DNA of 64,000 nt from Xanthobacter sp. YC-JY1 (GCF_021730305.1 NZ_CP032674.1:3519001-3583000), one strand, 5' to 3'. Shown: positions 44,139-53,276, counted from the first letter of the stretch. Numbers and translations: made by a program. Notes: a model not told the origin generated them from the sequence alone.

Positions 44139-44154
44139 TGGCATGCGCGGTGCA
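44139..44154 (+). promoter_or_regulatory. Sigma-54-like element upstream of the tauA-type gene
   Basis: TGGCAT-GCGCG-GTGCA matches the -24/-12 layout with GG and GC correctly spaced, but differs at two consensus positions. It is 53 bp before the start codon. Two genes downstream of the operon is a sigma-54 activator of the DctD type, which makes the match more interesting; chance is possible in such GC-rich sequence. Confidence 0.35.
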
Positions 44155-44206
44155 ATGGATGGCGCATTCGAACCGGCACCAATGCCGGGCTCCTGGGAGA
44201 AGCGCC

Positions 44207-45178
44207 ATGCTTAAACGACTTCGCATCACCGCCACCCTTGTGTCCGCCGTTCTGATGTCCGCCGTTGCGGCGGGCGCGGCCACGGCGCAGGAAACCGTGC
44301 GGGTGGGCAACCTCAAGCTCGCCCATTTCGCCGGCGTCTCCTACATGAAGGAGATCGCGCCGAGCTGCGGCATCACCATCGATCTCAAGCTCTTTCCCAA
44401 GGGGCCGGACGTGATGCAGGCGATCCTCGCCGGGGAGCTGGACGTGGGCGCCACAGCATCCGAGGCGGCGATCTCCGGCCGTGGCAATGGCGCGCCCATC
44501 TATATCGTCGGCGGCTTCGCCAGCGGCGGCGCGCGCCTTCTGGCGACCCCCGACAGCGGCATCAAGTCGGTGCCCGACATGAAGGGCAAGCGCGTGGGCG
44601 TCACCCGCGGCTCCATCCAGGAAGTCCTGCTGGCCGCCGAGCTCGGCAAGAACGGCATGTCCGCCAAGGACATCACCATCGTCTATCTCGGCTATCCCGA
44701 CCTCAACCAGGCGCTGCTGCAGAAGCAGGTGGACGCCATCATGCAGACCGAGCCGCAGTCCGCGCAGGCCATCGCCCGCGGCTTCGGCGTGGAAGTGCTG
44801 AAGCCCTACGACACGCCCATCGGCTCGCCCATCCGCACGCTGGTGATGAGCGAGAAGTTCTACAAGGAACACCCCGAGACGGCCAAGAAGCTGATGGATT
44901 GCTTCGTGAAGGCGCAGAAGACCTTCATGAACGACCCCAAGGCCGCCGAGAAGTTCGTGACGCAGGACGTGTTCAAGGGCCAGCTCACCGGCGAGGAATT
45001 CCAGGAAGCTCTCGCCAACTCGCCCTACTCCCTCGACATGAGCGCGGACCACATCCAGAAGACCACGGACGTGATGGCCAAGTACGGCGTCGGCAAGATG
45101 TCCGCCCCTGCCAAGGCCGAGGACTGGGTGAAGCTCGATCTGCTCAACGCCGCCAAGTCCGCCAACGGCGTGAAGTGA
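44207..45178 (+). CDS. ABC transporter substrate-binding protein, nitrate/sulfonate/taurine type
   Basis: From ATG 44207 (GGGAGA at 44195-44200) the protein has 323 residues, a signal peptide ending ATAQE, and the TauA/SsuA fold: VRVGNLKLAHFAGVSYMKEIA, GPDVMQAILAGELDVGATASEAAISGRGNGAPIYIVGG, and VPDMKGKRVGVTRGSIQEVLL. Such proteins bind sulfonates, nitrate, pyrimidine precursors or aromatic acids; no oxygenase or sulfonate gene is linked, so the ligand is open. A permease and an ATPase follow. Confidence 0.85.
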   Translation: MLKRLRITATLVSAVLMSAVAAGAATAQETVRVGNLKLAHFAGVSYMKEIAPSCGITIDLKLFPKGPDVMQAILAGELDVGATASEAAISGRGNGAPIYIVGGFASGGARLLATPDSGIKSVPDMKGKRVGVTRGSIQEVLLAAELGKNGMSAKDITIVYLGYPDLNQALLQKQVDAIMQTEPQSAQAIARGFGVEVLKPYDTPIGSPIRTLVMSEKFYKEHPETAKKLMDCFVKAQKTFMNDPKAAEKFVTQDVFKGQLTGEEFQEALANSPYSLDMSADHIQKTTDVMAKYGVGKMSAPAKAEDWVKLDLLNAAKSANGVK

Positions 45179-45188
45179 GGGCGGCCCC

Positions 45189-46010
45189 ATGAACATTTCG
45201 CGCTTCAAGGCGCTCGGCGAGGGGCTGCTCGTGCCCGTCGCCGTGGTGCTGCTCTGGCAGATTGCGTGCTCGGCCGGCTGGGTGAACCCCATGGTGCTCC
45301 CCTCCCCCGCCGCCGTCGCGGCGCGCTGGTGGAGCTACCTCGCCCCGCTCGAACCCTTTGACCCGGCAACGGAATCGAAGATCGCGTGGATCTTCTCCGG
45401 AGAGTTGATCCACGATTCCCTCGCCAGCCTGTCTCGGGTGGTGATGGGCTTCGTCGTCGGCGCGGGCCTCGCGCTGCCGCTCGGCCTGTTCATGGGCACG
45501 AGCGATTCCATCTATCGCTATGTCAATCCGCTGATGCAGGTGCTGCGGCCCATCCCGCCCATCGCCTATATCCCGCTCTCCATCCTGTGGTTCGGCCTCG
45601 GCAATGCGCCGGCAGTGTTCCTCATCGCCATCGGCGCCTTCTTCCCGGTGCTGATGAACACCATCGCCGGCGTGCGGCACGTGGACAGCATCTATATCCG
45701 CGCCGCCCGCAGCCTCGGGGCGAGCCGCCTCACCATCTTTCGGCGGGTGATCCTGCCGGCGGCGACGCCCTACATCCTGTCGGGCGCGCGCATCGGCATC
45801 GGCACCGCCTTCATCGTGGTGATCGTGGCCGAGATGATCGCGGTCAATAACGGCCTCGGTTTCCGCATCCTGGAGGCGCGGGAATACTTCTGGTCGGACA
45901 AGATCATCGCGGGAATGCTGACCATCGGCCTGATCGGCCTTGCCATCGATCTCGCCGTCAGCCGCCTGAACAATCATCTGCTGCGCTGGCATCGCGGCCT
46001 GGAATCGTAG
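45189..46010 (+). CDS. ABC transporter permease (SsuC/TauC-like)
   Basis: A 273-residue permease with six TM segments and the EAA loop IRAARSLGASRLTIFRRVILPAATPYI (about 173-199). IPLSILWFGLGNAPAVFLIAIGAFFPVLMNT is typical of the SsuC/TauC group. It lies 10 bp after the binding-protein gene and 8 bp before the ATPase gene. Confidence 0.9.
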   Translation: MNISRFKALGEGLLVPVAVVLLWQIACSAGWVNPMVLPSPAAVAARWWSYLAPLEPFDPATESKIAWIFSGELIHDSLASLSRVVMGFVVGAGLALPLGLFMGTSDSIYRYVNPLMQVLRPIPPIAYIPLSILWFGLGNAPAVFLIAIGAFFPVLMNTIAGVRHVDSIYIRAARSLGASRLTIFRRVILPAATPYILSGARIGIGTAFIVVIVAEMIAVNNGLGFRILEAREYFWSDKIIAGMLTIGLIGLAIDLAVSRLNNHLLRWHRGLES

Positions 46011-46018
46011 GGAACGCC

Positions 46019-46876
46019 ATGCCCACCGCAACGCCCCTCGCAACCATGCCCGCCCCCTCCCCCGCCGTGATGGCGAACGCCGCCCGGCCGCACATCGTGG
46101 TGTCGGACGTCGACAAGCGCTTCGTCATCCCCGGCGGCGAGATCGTCGCCCTGAAGGACATCGACCTCACCATCAACGAGGGCGAGTTCGTGTGCCTGCT
46201 CGGCCCCTCGGGCTGCGGCAAGTCCACCCTGCTGAACGCCATCGCCGGCTTTTCGGCACCCACGACCGGCACCATCACGGTGGACGGCCGCGCGGTGAAA
46301 GATCCGGGCCCAGACCGGGGCATGGTGTTTCAGGAATATGCCCTGTTCCCGTGGATGACGGTGGCGCAGAACATCGCCTTCGGCCTTGAGATCAAGGGCA
46401 TGAGCCGCGCCGAGATCGAGCCGAAGGTGAACGAGCTGCTCGCCATGCTGAAGCTCGCGGAATTCCGCGACCGCTTCCCCAAGGACCTGTCCGGCGGCAT
46501 GCGCCAGCGCGTGGCCATCGCCCGCGTGCTGGCACTCGACAGCCCGGTGATGCTGATGGACGAGCCGTTCGGCGCGCTCGACGCCCTCACCCGCCGTTCG
46601 CTTCAGGACGAGCTGATCCGCATCTGGTCGGCGACGGGCAAGACCATCGTGTTCGTCACTCACTCCATCGAGGAGTCCATCTATCTGGCGGACCGCATCG
46701 TCGTGCTCACCTACCGGCCGGGCACCATCAAGCGGGATATCAAGGTGGAGCTGCCGCGCCCGCGGGATTCCGCCTCCACCGCCTTCAACGAGCTGAAGCG
46801 GGAATTGTCCGCCCTCGTCACCGCCGAGCAGCACCGCTTCGAGGAGGTCGAGGTCAAAGGCTTGACCACCGACTGA
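46019..46876 (+). CDS. ABC transporter ATP-binding protein (SsuB/TauB-like)
   Basis: A 285-residue ATPase: Walker A GPSGCGKST (Lys68), Q-loop FQEYALFPWMTV, signature LSGGMRQRVAIARVL, Walker B VMLMDEPFGALDALTR and VFVTHSIEESIYLADRI, the last two diagnostic of the SsuB/TauB/NrtD group. It ends the three-gene importer operon. Confidence 0.92.
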   Translation: MPTATPLATMPAPSPAVMANAARPHIVVSDVDKRFVIPGGEIVALKDIDLTINEGEFVCLLGPSGCGKSTLLNAIAGFSAPTTGTITVDGRAVKDPGPDRGMVFQEYALFPWMTVAQNIAFGLEIKGMSRAEIEPKVNELLAMLKLAEFRDRFPKDLSGGMRQRVAIARVLALDSPVMLMDEPFGALDALTRRSLQDELIRIWSATGKTIVFVTHSIEESIYLADRIVVLTYRPGTIKRDIKVELPRPRDSASTAFNELKRELSALVTAEQHRFEEVEVKGLTTD

Positions 46877-46902
46877 GGGCGGACCAGCATCCCCCGCGAC
46901 AT

Positions 46903-46926
46903 GGCCGGGCCACGCAAGGCCCGGCC
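46903..46926. terminator. GC-rich hairpin between the importer and the sensor kinase gene
   Basis: GGCCGGGC (46903-46910) pairs exactly with GCCCGGCC (46919-46926). It has no T tract on either strand, so it may be only a weak transcript end or processing site. Confidence 0.35.
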
Positions 46927-46953
46927 TCACCGCCTTGAGGACGTGCGATTTCC

Positions 46954-48831
46954 ATGCGACCGAACCGCATCACGGCCCTCGGCGCCGTGCTGTCCGCCCT
47001 GCTGGCGGCGGCTGCGGTTTTCGCCGTTCTGGAAGCCGGAGAGATGGCCGAGGCCCGGGTGGGCGAGCGCCTCGCCTCGGATGCGCGCCACCGGGCGGAA
47101 ATCTATGCCCAGAGCCTCGAAGGCGCCATCGAGCGGTTCGGCTATCTGCCCGCCGCCGCCGCCCTCGATGAAAACGTGAAGCGCCTGCTTGCCACCCCCT
47201 CGGATGGCGAACAGGTGGCCCGGGTGAATGCGTATCTCGAGACGCTGAACCGCGCCGCCGGCGGCACCGTGCTCTATCTGCTGGCGCCCGGCGGCATGAC
47301 CATTGCCGCCTCCAACTGGAACACGCCGGAAACCTACGTGGGCACGGATTTCAGCTATCGCCCCTATTACACCGAGGCCATGGCCGGCGGCACCGGCCGT
47401 TTCTATGCGGTGGGCACCCTCACCGGCGTGCCGGGCTATTTCATCAGCGCGCCGGTGATGGTGGATGGCAAGGTGGCCGGCGTGGTGGCGACCAAGGTCA
47501 ATCTCGACCCGCTGGAAGCGGTCTGGCATGAGGCCGCCGATACCGTGCTGGTGGCGGACGAGCACGGCATCGTCTTCCTTGCCTCGGACCCGAAGTTCAA
47601 GTTCCGCGCGCTTCGGCCCGTCGACGCCACCGCCGCCGCCGAGATGGCCCGCACCCGCCAGTATGGCCACAAGTCCTATCCCCTGCTGCGCATGGGGCGG
47701 GGCGAGGATGAGGGCGGCCTGAAGGTGCTGTCGGGCTCGGACATCAGCCCCGCCGGCCTCGTGCTGCGCGACGAGAAGGATTTGCCCACCTACGACTGGC
47801 AGCTGCAGCTCTTCACCGATGCCGCGCCGGTGGTGCTGGCGGGGCGGTCCGCCCGCATCGGCATGACGCTGGCGCTGGTCATCCTCGGCCTCGTCGGCCT
47901 CTATTGGCGCCAACATCTGCGGCGCGCCCGCGAAACCCTTGCCGCGCAGGCGGCCCTCGCCGCCGCCCATCGCGAGCTGGAGGGCAAGGTGGTGGAGCGC
48001 ACCGCCGACCTCTCCGCCGCCAACACCCGCCTCGCCGCCGAGATCGAGGAGCGGCGCCGCGCCGAAAGCGAGCTGCGCGCCGCGCAGGACGAGCTGGTGC
48101 AGGCCGCCAAGATGGCGACCCTCGGCCAGATGGCGGCGGGCGTGACCCACGAGCTGAACCAGCCGCTGACCGCACTCCGCGCACTGGCCGACAACACCGC
48201 CAAGCTGCTCCAGCACGGCCGCGAGGAGGATGCGGAGGCGAACCTTGCCCGCATTGCCACGCTGGTGGACCGCCTCGGCAAGATCACCGGCCAGTTGCGC
48301 GCCTTCGCCCGCCGCACCTCCAGCGAGAAGGGGCCGGTGGATGCCGCGGCGGTGCTGGCGGAAAGCCTCGCCATCCTCGCCCCGCGCTTGCGCGCATCCG
48401 GCGCACGCGTCGTCAGCGCACTGGACCCCGACGCCGTGCAGGTGATGTTCGAGCCCATCCGCCTCAGCCAGGTGCTGGTGAACCTCGTGGGCAATGCCCT
48501 CGACGCGGTGAAGGGGCGGCCGGACGCGGCGGTCCGCATTGTCTCCCATCGCGATGGTAGCCGCATCGTTCTCACGGTGGAGGACAATGGGCCGGGACTT
48601 TCGGATGGCGCGGCCGAGCGCATCTTCGATCCCTTCTTCACCACCAAGCCGGCCGGCGAGGGGCTGGGGCTGGGCCTGCCGATCTCCCTCGCCATCGCCC
48701 GCGACTTCGGCGCCACCCTCACCGCCCGCACCCGAGCGGAAGGTGGCACCGCCTTCGATCTGGCAATGGACGCGGCCGAGGCTGAAGCACATCTGACCCT
48801 TCCCGCGGAGCCGCTGCGCCATGTTTCCTGA
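46954..48831 (+). CDS. DctB-like sensor histidine kinase
   Basis: A 625-residue kinase: N-terminal TM (about 8-28), a double-Cache periplasmic sensor (about 30-285; NWNTPETYVGTDFSYRPYYTEAMAG and FYAVGTLTGVPGYFISAPV are DctB signatures), a second TM (about 300-320), a coiled coil with VERTADLSAANTRLAAEIEERRRAE, HisKA with GVTHELNQPL (H399), and HATPase with NLVGNALDAV and GEGLGLGLPI. DctB senses C4-dicarboxylates, but no dctA or TRAP transporter is present, so the ligand could differ. It overlaps the response-regulator gene by 11 bp. Confidence 0.9.
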   Translation: MRPNRITALGAVLSALLAAAAVFAVLEAGEMAEARVGERLASDARHRAEIYAQSLEGAIERFGYLPAAAALDENVKRLLATPSDGEQVARVNAYLETLNRAAGGTVLYLLAPGGMTIAASNWNTPETYVGTDFSYRPYYTEAMAGGTGRFYAVGTLTGVPGYFISAPVMVDGKVAGVVATKVNLDPLEAVWHEAADTVLVADEHGIVFLASDPKFKFRALRPVDATAAAEMARTRQYGHKSYPLLRMGRGEDEGGLKVLSGSDISPAGLVLRDEKDLPTYDWQLQLFTDAAPVVLAGRSARIGMTLALVILGLVGLYWRQHLRRARETLAAQAALAAAHRELEGKVVERTADLSAANTRLAAEIEERRRAESELRAAQDELVQAAKMATLGQMAAGVTHELNQPLTALRALADNTAKLLQHGREEDAEANLARIATLVDRLGKITGQLRAFARRTSSEKGPVDAAAVLAESLAILAPRLRASGARVVSALDPDAVQVMFEPIRLSQVLVNLVGNALDAVKGRPDAAVRIVSHRDGSRIVLTVEDNGPGLSDGAAERIFDPFFTTKPAGEGLGLGLPISLAIARDFGATLTARTRAEGGTAFDLAMDAAEAEAHLTLPAEPLRHVS

Positions 48832-50194
48832 ACGCGCCTTCTCCGCCGAGACCGAAGCCCCACGCCACGCCAGCCGCCCCCGGGTGCTGCTGGTGGACGA
48901 CGAGGAGATGATCCGCGTCTCCATCGAGCAGACGCTGGACCTCGCCGGCATCGACGTGGCCTCGTTCGCCAGCGCCGAGGCCGCCTTGCCCGCCATCGGC
49001 CGGGACTATCCCGGCATCGTCGTCACCGACGTGCGCCTGCCCGCACGCGACGGGCTGGAGCTTCTGGCGGATATCCGCCGGCGCGATCCGGAGCTGCCGG
49101 TAGTGCTCATCACCGGCCATGGCGACGTGGCCATGGCGGTCAGCGCCATGCGCGAGGGCGCCTACGACTTCATCGAGAAGCCGTTCGTGAGCGACGCCTT
49201 CGTGGAGGTGGTGAAGCGCGCGCTGGAGAAGCGCGCCCTCGTGCTGGAAAACCGCCGCCTGCGCACCGCCCTCGACCGGGGCGATGCCATCGAGCGGCAT
49301 CTCGTCGGCCAGTCGGCGGCCATGCGGCGCCTGCGCGACGACATCGCCCAGCTCGCCTCCACCAGCGCCGACGTGCTGGTGCTGGGCGAGACCGGCGCCG
49401 GCAAGGAGCAGGTCGCCCGCGCCCTGCACGAGGGCGGCGTCCGGCGCGACAAGCCGTTCGTCGCGGTCAATTGCGGCGCCATCCCCGAAAGCATGTTCGA
49501 GAGCGAGATGTTCGGCCACGAGGCCGGCGCCTTCACCGGCGCCGGCAAGCGGCGCATCGGCAAGATCGAACACGCTTCCGGCGGCACCCTCTTCCTCGAC
49601 GAGGTGGAGAGCATGCCCCTCGCCATGCAGGTGAAGCTGCTGCGCGTGCTGCAGGACCGGCGCATCGAGCGCTTGGGCTCCAACACGCCGGTGCCGGTGG
49701 ACCTGCGCGTCATCGCCGCCACCAAGGAAGACCTCGGCGCGGAAGCCGATGCCGGACGCTTCCGGAAAGACCTGTTCTTCCGTCTCGACGTGGTGAAGCT
49801 CGCCTTGCCCCCGCTGCGCGAACGGCGCGAGGATATCCCGCTCCTGTTCGAGCTGTTCCTGGTGCAGGCGGCGGTGAAGTATCAGCGGCCGGTGGTGGAG
49901 GTTCCGCCCTCGCTGCGCCGCGCGCTGATGCTGGCCGACTGGCCGGGCAATGTGCGCGAGCTGAAAAATGCTGCCGAGCGCCACATGCTCGGCTTCCTCG
50001 CGCCCGATTTCACCGGCGGCGCCGCTGCCGCGCCGAGCCTCAACGAATTGCTGGACCGGGTGGAGCGCCTCGTCATCGAGGATGCGCTGAAAGCCTCCGG
50101 CAACCGCGTCTCCGCCGCCGCCCTCGCCCTCAACATTCCCCGCAAGACCCTGCACGACCGCATGAAGCGGCTGGGCCTCACCACCACCGACTGA
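48821..50194 (+). CDS. DctD-like sigma-54-dependent response regulator
   Basis: A 457-residue NtrC-family activator: receiver domain with phospho-acceptor D70 (VVTDVRLPARDG), AAA+ domain with Walker A GETGAGKEQVARALH and the sigma-54 contact loop GAFTGA (236-241), Walker B GGTLFLDEVESM, and a C-terminal Fis-type HTH (SGNRVSAAALALNIPRKTLHDRMKRLGL). It would receive phosphate from the DctB-like kinase and activate sigma-54 promoters. No target is certain; a sigma-54-like element lies before the upstream importer operon. Confidence 0.92.
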   Translation: MFPERAFSAETEAPRHASRPRVLLVDDEEMIRVSIEQTLDLAGIDVASFASAEAALPAIGRDYPGIVVTDVRLPARDGLELLADIRRRDPELPVVLITGHGDVAMAVSAMREGAYDFIEKPFVSDAFVEVVKRALEKRALVLENRRLRTALDRGDAIERHLVGQSAAMRRLRDDIAQLASTSADVLVLGETGAGKEQVARALHEGGVRRDKPFVAVNCGAIPESMFESEMFGHEAGAFTGAGKRRIGKIEHASGGTLFLDEVESMPLAMQVKLLRVLQDRRIERLGSNTPVPVDLRVIAATKEDLGAEADAGRFRKDLFFRLDVVKLALPPLRERREDIPLLFELFLVQAAVKYQRPVVEVPPSLRRALMLADWPGNVRELKNAAERHMLGFLAPDFTGGAAAAPSLNELLDRVERLVIEDALKASGNRVSAAALALNIPRKTLHDRMKRLGLTTTD

Positions 50195-50210
50195 CACATC
50201 CGGACCGTTC

Positions 50211-51059
50211 ATGACTGCTACCGCCCCCGCCGAGGCCCTCCTCTGGCCGCCCCTCGTCATCGCCAACGCGCCCAACGGCGCCACCCGCACCAAGGCGGAC
50301 CACCCGGCCTTGCCCATGACCGCGGCGGAGCTGGCGCGCAACGCGGCCGAGATCGTCGAGGCGGGCGCCGCGCTCATCCACATCCATGTGCGCGACGGCG
50401 AGGGCCGGCACCTTCTCGATGCGGAGGCCTATCGCGAGGCCACCGCCGCCATCCGCCGGGAGGTGGGGGACAGGCTGGTGGTACAGGCGACGTCCGAGGC
50501 GGCGGGCCGCTACAAGGCGCCGGAGCAGATCGCCGTGGTGCGCGCCCTGCGGCCGGAGGCGGTCTCCCTCGCCTTGCGCGAGATCATCCCGGACGAGGCG
50601 CACGAGGCTGCCGCCGTCGACTTCTTCGCCTGGCTGCGGCGCGAGCGCATCATGGTGCAGATCATCCTCTATTCGCCGGAGGAGGTGCATCGCTATTCCG
50701 CGCTGAAGGGGCGCGGCGTGCTGGGAGACGGCGAGGATTTCCCGCTCTTCGTTCTCGGCCGCTACACCAGCGGACAGGTCTCCACGCCCGCCGACCTCGT
50801 GCCCTTCCTCGCCGCCGCCGGCACGCCGCCGCGGCTTTGGGCCATGTGCGCCTTCGGGCCGAAGGAGAATGCCTGCGCTCTCACGGCCGCCGGCCTCGGC
50901 GGTCATGTGCGGGTCGGGTTCGAGAACAACCTGTTCGCGCCCGACGGCACCCTGGCGGACAATAATGCCGCGCAGGTGCGGCGCGCAGCGGAGGGGGCGC
51001 GGCTGCTGAACCGGCCGCTCGCCACGGCCGATGGGGTGCGGGGACTCTACGCCGCCTGA
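50211..51059 (+). CDS. BKACE-family (3-keto-5-aminohexanoate cleavage enzyme-like, DUF849) protein
   Basis: A 282-residue TIM-barrel enzyme. H57 and H59 in ALIHIHVRDGEGRH are the zinc ligands of the family, and VRVGFENNLFAPDG near the C-terminus holds the third-ligand Glu. BKACE enzymes condense a beta-keto acid with acetyl-CoA to give acetoacetate and a CoA ester; the keto acid varies by subfamily and cannot be set here. It begins 17 bp after the dctD-like gene, so it may be in the same transcript. Confidence 0.85.
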   Translation: MTATAPAEALLWPPLVIANAPNGATRTKADHPALPMTAAELARNAAEIVEAGAALIHIHVRDGEGRHLLDAEAYREATAAIRREVGDRLVVQATSEAAGRYKAPEQIAVVRALRPEAVSLALREIIPDEAHEAAAVDFFAWLRRERIMVQIILYSPEEVHRYSALKGRGVLGDGEDFPLFVLGRYTSGQVSTPADLVPFLAAAGTPPRLWAMCAFGPKENACALTAAGLGGHVRVGFENNLFAPDGTLADNNAAQVRRAAEGARLLNRPLATADGVRGLYAA

Positions 51060-51127
51060 CGGCGTTCGCGCCAGCGGCGAAGATGATCTAGAACGGCAGC
51101 GCTCCTCTCACCGGGCGTGCCGCCGAC

Positions 51128-52573
51128 ATGCAAGACTCCGCCGTCATCGCCTGGGTGTTTTACGCCGCCCACCTCAGCCTGCAGATCATCTTCGTCGTCC
51201 GCGCCCTGCTGCGCCCCCATCGCGAGCCCGCCTCGCGCATGGCCTGGGTGCTGGTGATCCTGCTGGCGCCCGTGGTGGGCATGCTCGCCTACGTCCTGTT
51301 CGGCGAGGTCAATCTGGGGCGCAAGGCCGTGGAGAGCCTGCGCGCGGCCGTGCGCGCCCTGCCGCCGGCGGACGGTGTCGCCGGACCTTCGGCGGAGGCG
51401 GACATTCCCGAGCGCCATGTGCCGCTGTTTCGGGTCGGCCAGTCGGTGAACCATTTCCTGCCGGTGGCGGGCAACCGCGCGGAACTGCTCCCGGATTCCG
51501 CCTCCGCCATCGCCGCCATGGTGCGGGACATCGATGGCGCGCGGCAGAGCGTGCATGTGCTGTTCTACATCTGGCTCGATGATGCGAGCGGACGATCGGT
51601 GATGGAGGCGCTGAAGCGCGCGGCGGCGCGGGGCGTTGTCTGCCGGGCCATGGCGGATGATCTCGGCTCCCGCGCCCTCATCCGCTCCCCCTTGTGGCGC
51701 GACATGGCGGCGGCGGGGGTGCGGCTCGCCACGGCCCTGCCCATCGGCAACCCGCTGCTGCGTCCGTTCAAGGGGCGCATCGACATGCGCAACCACCGCA
51801 AGATCGTGGTGATCGACAATGCCATCACCTATTGCGGCAGCCAGAACTGCGCCGACGCCGCCTTCGCGGTGAAGGCGAAGTTCGCCCCCTGGGTCGACGT
51901 GATGGCGCGGTTCGAGGGGCCGGTGGTGCGCCAGAACCAGCATCTGTTCGCCAGCAACTGGATGGCGCAGGTGGAGGAAGACCTCGCGCCCCTCTTCGCC
52001 GAGCCCCTGCCGCCGCAGCAGCCGGGCTTCGTGGCGCAGGTGATCGGCTCGGGGGCGGGCGTGCGCTACTCGGCCATGCCGGAGATGTTCGTCGCGCTGA
52101 TGAATGCGGCCCGGCGCGAGCTGGTCATCACGACGCCCTATTACGTGCCGGATGAGCCCCTGCAGGCGGCCCTCTGCTCCGCCGCCCGGCGCGGTGTGGC
52201 GACCACCATCGTGTTCCCCAGGCGCAATGACAGCTGGATCGTCGCCGCCGCCAGCCGCAGCTATTACCACGAGCTCTTGGAGGCGGGCGTCGAGATCCGG
52301 GAATATGTCGGCGGCCTGCTCCACGCCAAGACGCTGACCCTCGACGGCGAAATGACCCTCATAGGCTCCGCCAACATCGACCGCCGCAGCTTCGAGCTGA
52401 ATGCGGAGAACAACATCCTCCTCTACGACCCCGCCTTCACCCGCACGCTGCGGGAACGCCAGCAGGTGTTCCTCAATGCCGCGACGCCGGTGACGCAGGA
52501 CGATGCGGACGCCTACAGCGCGCCCCGCCGCCTGTGGAACAACACCATCGCCATGCTCGGCCCGGTGCTGTAG
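51128..52573 (+). CDS. cls: Cardiolipin synthase (phospholipase D family)
   Basis: A 481-residue protein with two N-terminal TM segments (about 5-20 and 37-57) and two HxKxxxxD catalytic motifs, HRKIVVID (H223, K225, D230) and HAKTLTLD (H399, K401, D406), each with its downstream GSxN (GSQN, GSAN). It joins two phosphatidylglycerol molecules to cardiolipin at the inner membrane. It is a single gene followed by an inverted repeat. Confidence 0.93.
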   Translation: MQDSAVIAWVFYAAHLSLQIIFVVRALLRPHREPASRMAWVLVILLAPVVGMLAYVLFGEVNLGRKAVESLRAAVRALPPADGVAGPSAEADIPERHVPLFRVGQSVNHFLPVAGNRAELLPDSASAIAAMVRDIDGARQSVHVLFYIWLDDASGRSVMEALKRAAARGVVCRAMADDLGSRALIRSPLWRDMAAAGVRLATALPIGNPLLRPFKGRIDMRNHRKIVVIDNAITYCGSQNCADAAFAVKAKFAPWVDVMARFEGPVVRQNQHLFASNWMAQVEEDLAPLFAEPLPPQQPGFVAQVIGSGAGVRYSAMPEMFVALMNAARRELVITTPYYVPDEPLQAALCSAARRGVATTIVFPRRNDSWIVAAASRSYYHELLEAGVEIREYVGGLLHAKTLTLDGEMTLIGSANIDRRSFELNAENNILLYDPAFTRTLRERQQVFLNAATPVTQDDADAYSAPRRLWNNTIAMLGPVL

Positions 52574-52587
52574 CGCTGCTGTTTTCT

Positions 52588-52612
52588 CAGGCGCCTATTT
52601 TTTAGGCGCCTG
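52588..52612. terminator. Inverted repeat between convergent cls and marR genes
   Basis: CAGGCGCCTA (52588-52597) and TAGGCGCCTG (52603-52612) form a perfect 10-bp stem with a five-T loop. A T tract after the stem is missing on both strands, so it is only a probable terminator. Confidence 0.5.
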
Positions 52613-52621
52613 CTGCCGAAA

Positions 52622-53140
52622 TCAGAGCAGATCGGACGAGGCCTGCCGTCCGCCATGGGCCGCGACGATTTTCTTCATGGCTTCAATGAATTGCTGCCGC
52701 TCCTCGGGCGTCAGCATCTCCACCGTCACCGCATGGGCGCGGCGGGCGGCAGCCTCCATCTCCTCCAGCAGGCGGCGCCCCTCCTCGGTGAGCGAGCAGC
52801 TTTGAGAGCGACGGTCGGTGGCCGACGTGCCGCGCCGCACGAGGCCCCGCGCCTCAAGGCGTTTCAAGGCCCCGGTGGTGGTGGTGCGATCCAGCGCGAC
52901 AATGCGCGACAGGGTGGTCTGGTCCGCCTCGGCGTGGTCCGCGAGCGCGGACAGCAGGCTGTATTGCACCGGCGTAACCCCGAACGGGGCACACAGCTCA
53001 GAAAACAGGCTGACATGGATCTGGTGCACCCGCCGTGCGAGGAAGCCCGGTCGGTCCGCGAGCGGCCAATCCTCATGGATCACGGCCTCGGGCTCCTCCT
53101 TGGAGGCCTTTGAATTTTTACGCGTTTTCGTCACGTCCAT
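52622..53140 (-). CDS. MarR-family regulator
   Basis: A 172-residue winged-helix protein. The core reads LFSELCAPFGVTPVQYSLLSALADHAEADQTTLSRIVALDRTTTTGALKRLEARGLVRRGTSATDRRSQSCSLTEEG, with the wing DRRS typical of MarR. It is divergent from the amidohydrolase operon, and a perfect palindrome lies between, so it probably represses that operon until a pathway compound binds. The N-terminus is Lys-rich. Confidence 0.88.
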   Translation of the reverse strand: MDVTKTRKNSKASKEEPEAVIHEDWPLADRPGFLARRVHQIHVSLFSELCAPFGVTPVQYSLLSALADHAEADQTTLSRIVALDRTTTTGALKRLEARGLVRRGTSATDRRSQSCSLTEEGRRLLEEMEAAARRAHAVTVEMLTPEERQQFIEAMKKIVAAHGGRQASSDLL

Positions 53141-53172
53141 CCCCTCCGGCGCGTGGCGCCGCTCTCGGAAAA

Positions 53173-53186
53173 TTGATCTAAATCAA
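53173..53186. promoter_or_regulatory. Perfect palindrome with FNR/FixK-box sequence
   Basis: TTGAT-CTAA-ATCAA matches the FNR/FixK consensus TTGAT-N4-ATCAA at every conserved base. It sits 33 bp from the marR start and 91 bp from the amidohydrolase start. Because it lies in a MarR-divergent spacer it could instead be the MarR operator; sequence alone does not decide. Confidence 0.6.
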
Positions 53187-53189
53187 AAC

Positions 53190-53205
53190 TGGCACGCGCC
53201 CTGCA
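53190..53205 (+). promoter_or_regulatory. Sigma-54-like promoter of the amidohydrolase operon
   Basis: TGGCAC-GCGCC-CTGCA differs from the -24/-12 consensus at a single conserved position (C for T) and keeps the exact GG/GC spacing. It lies 72 bp before the start codon at 53277 and 4 bp after the palindrome. Confidence 0.5.
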
Positions 53206-53276
53206 TTTGGAAAATGCGACGTATGCTTCGCTTTTCCAAGGCGGTCCCGAGACCGCACATGCATGGACGGAGACCC

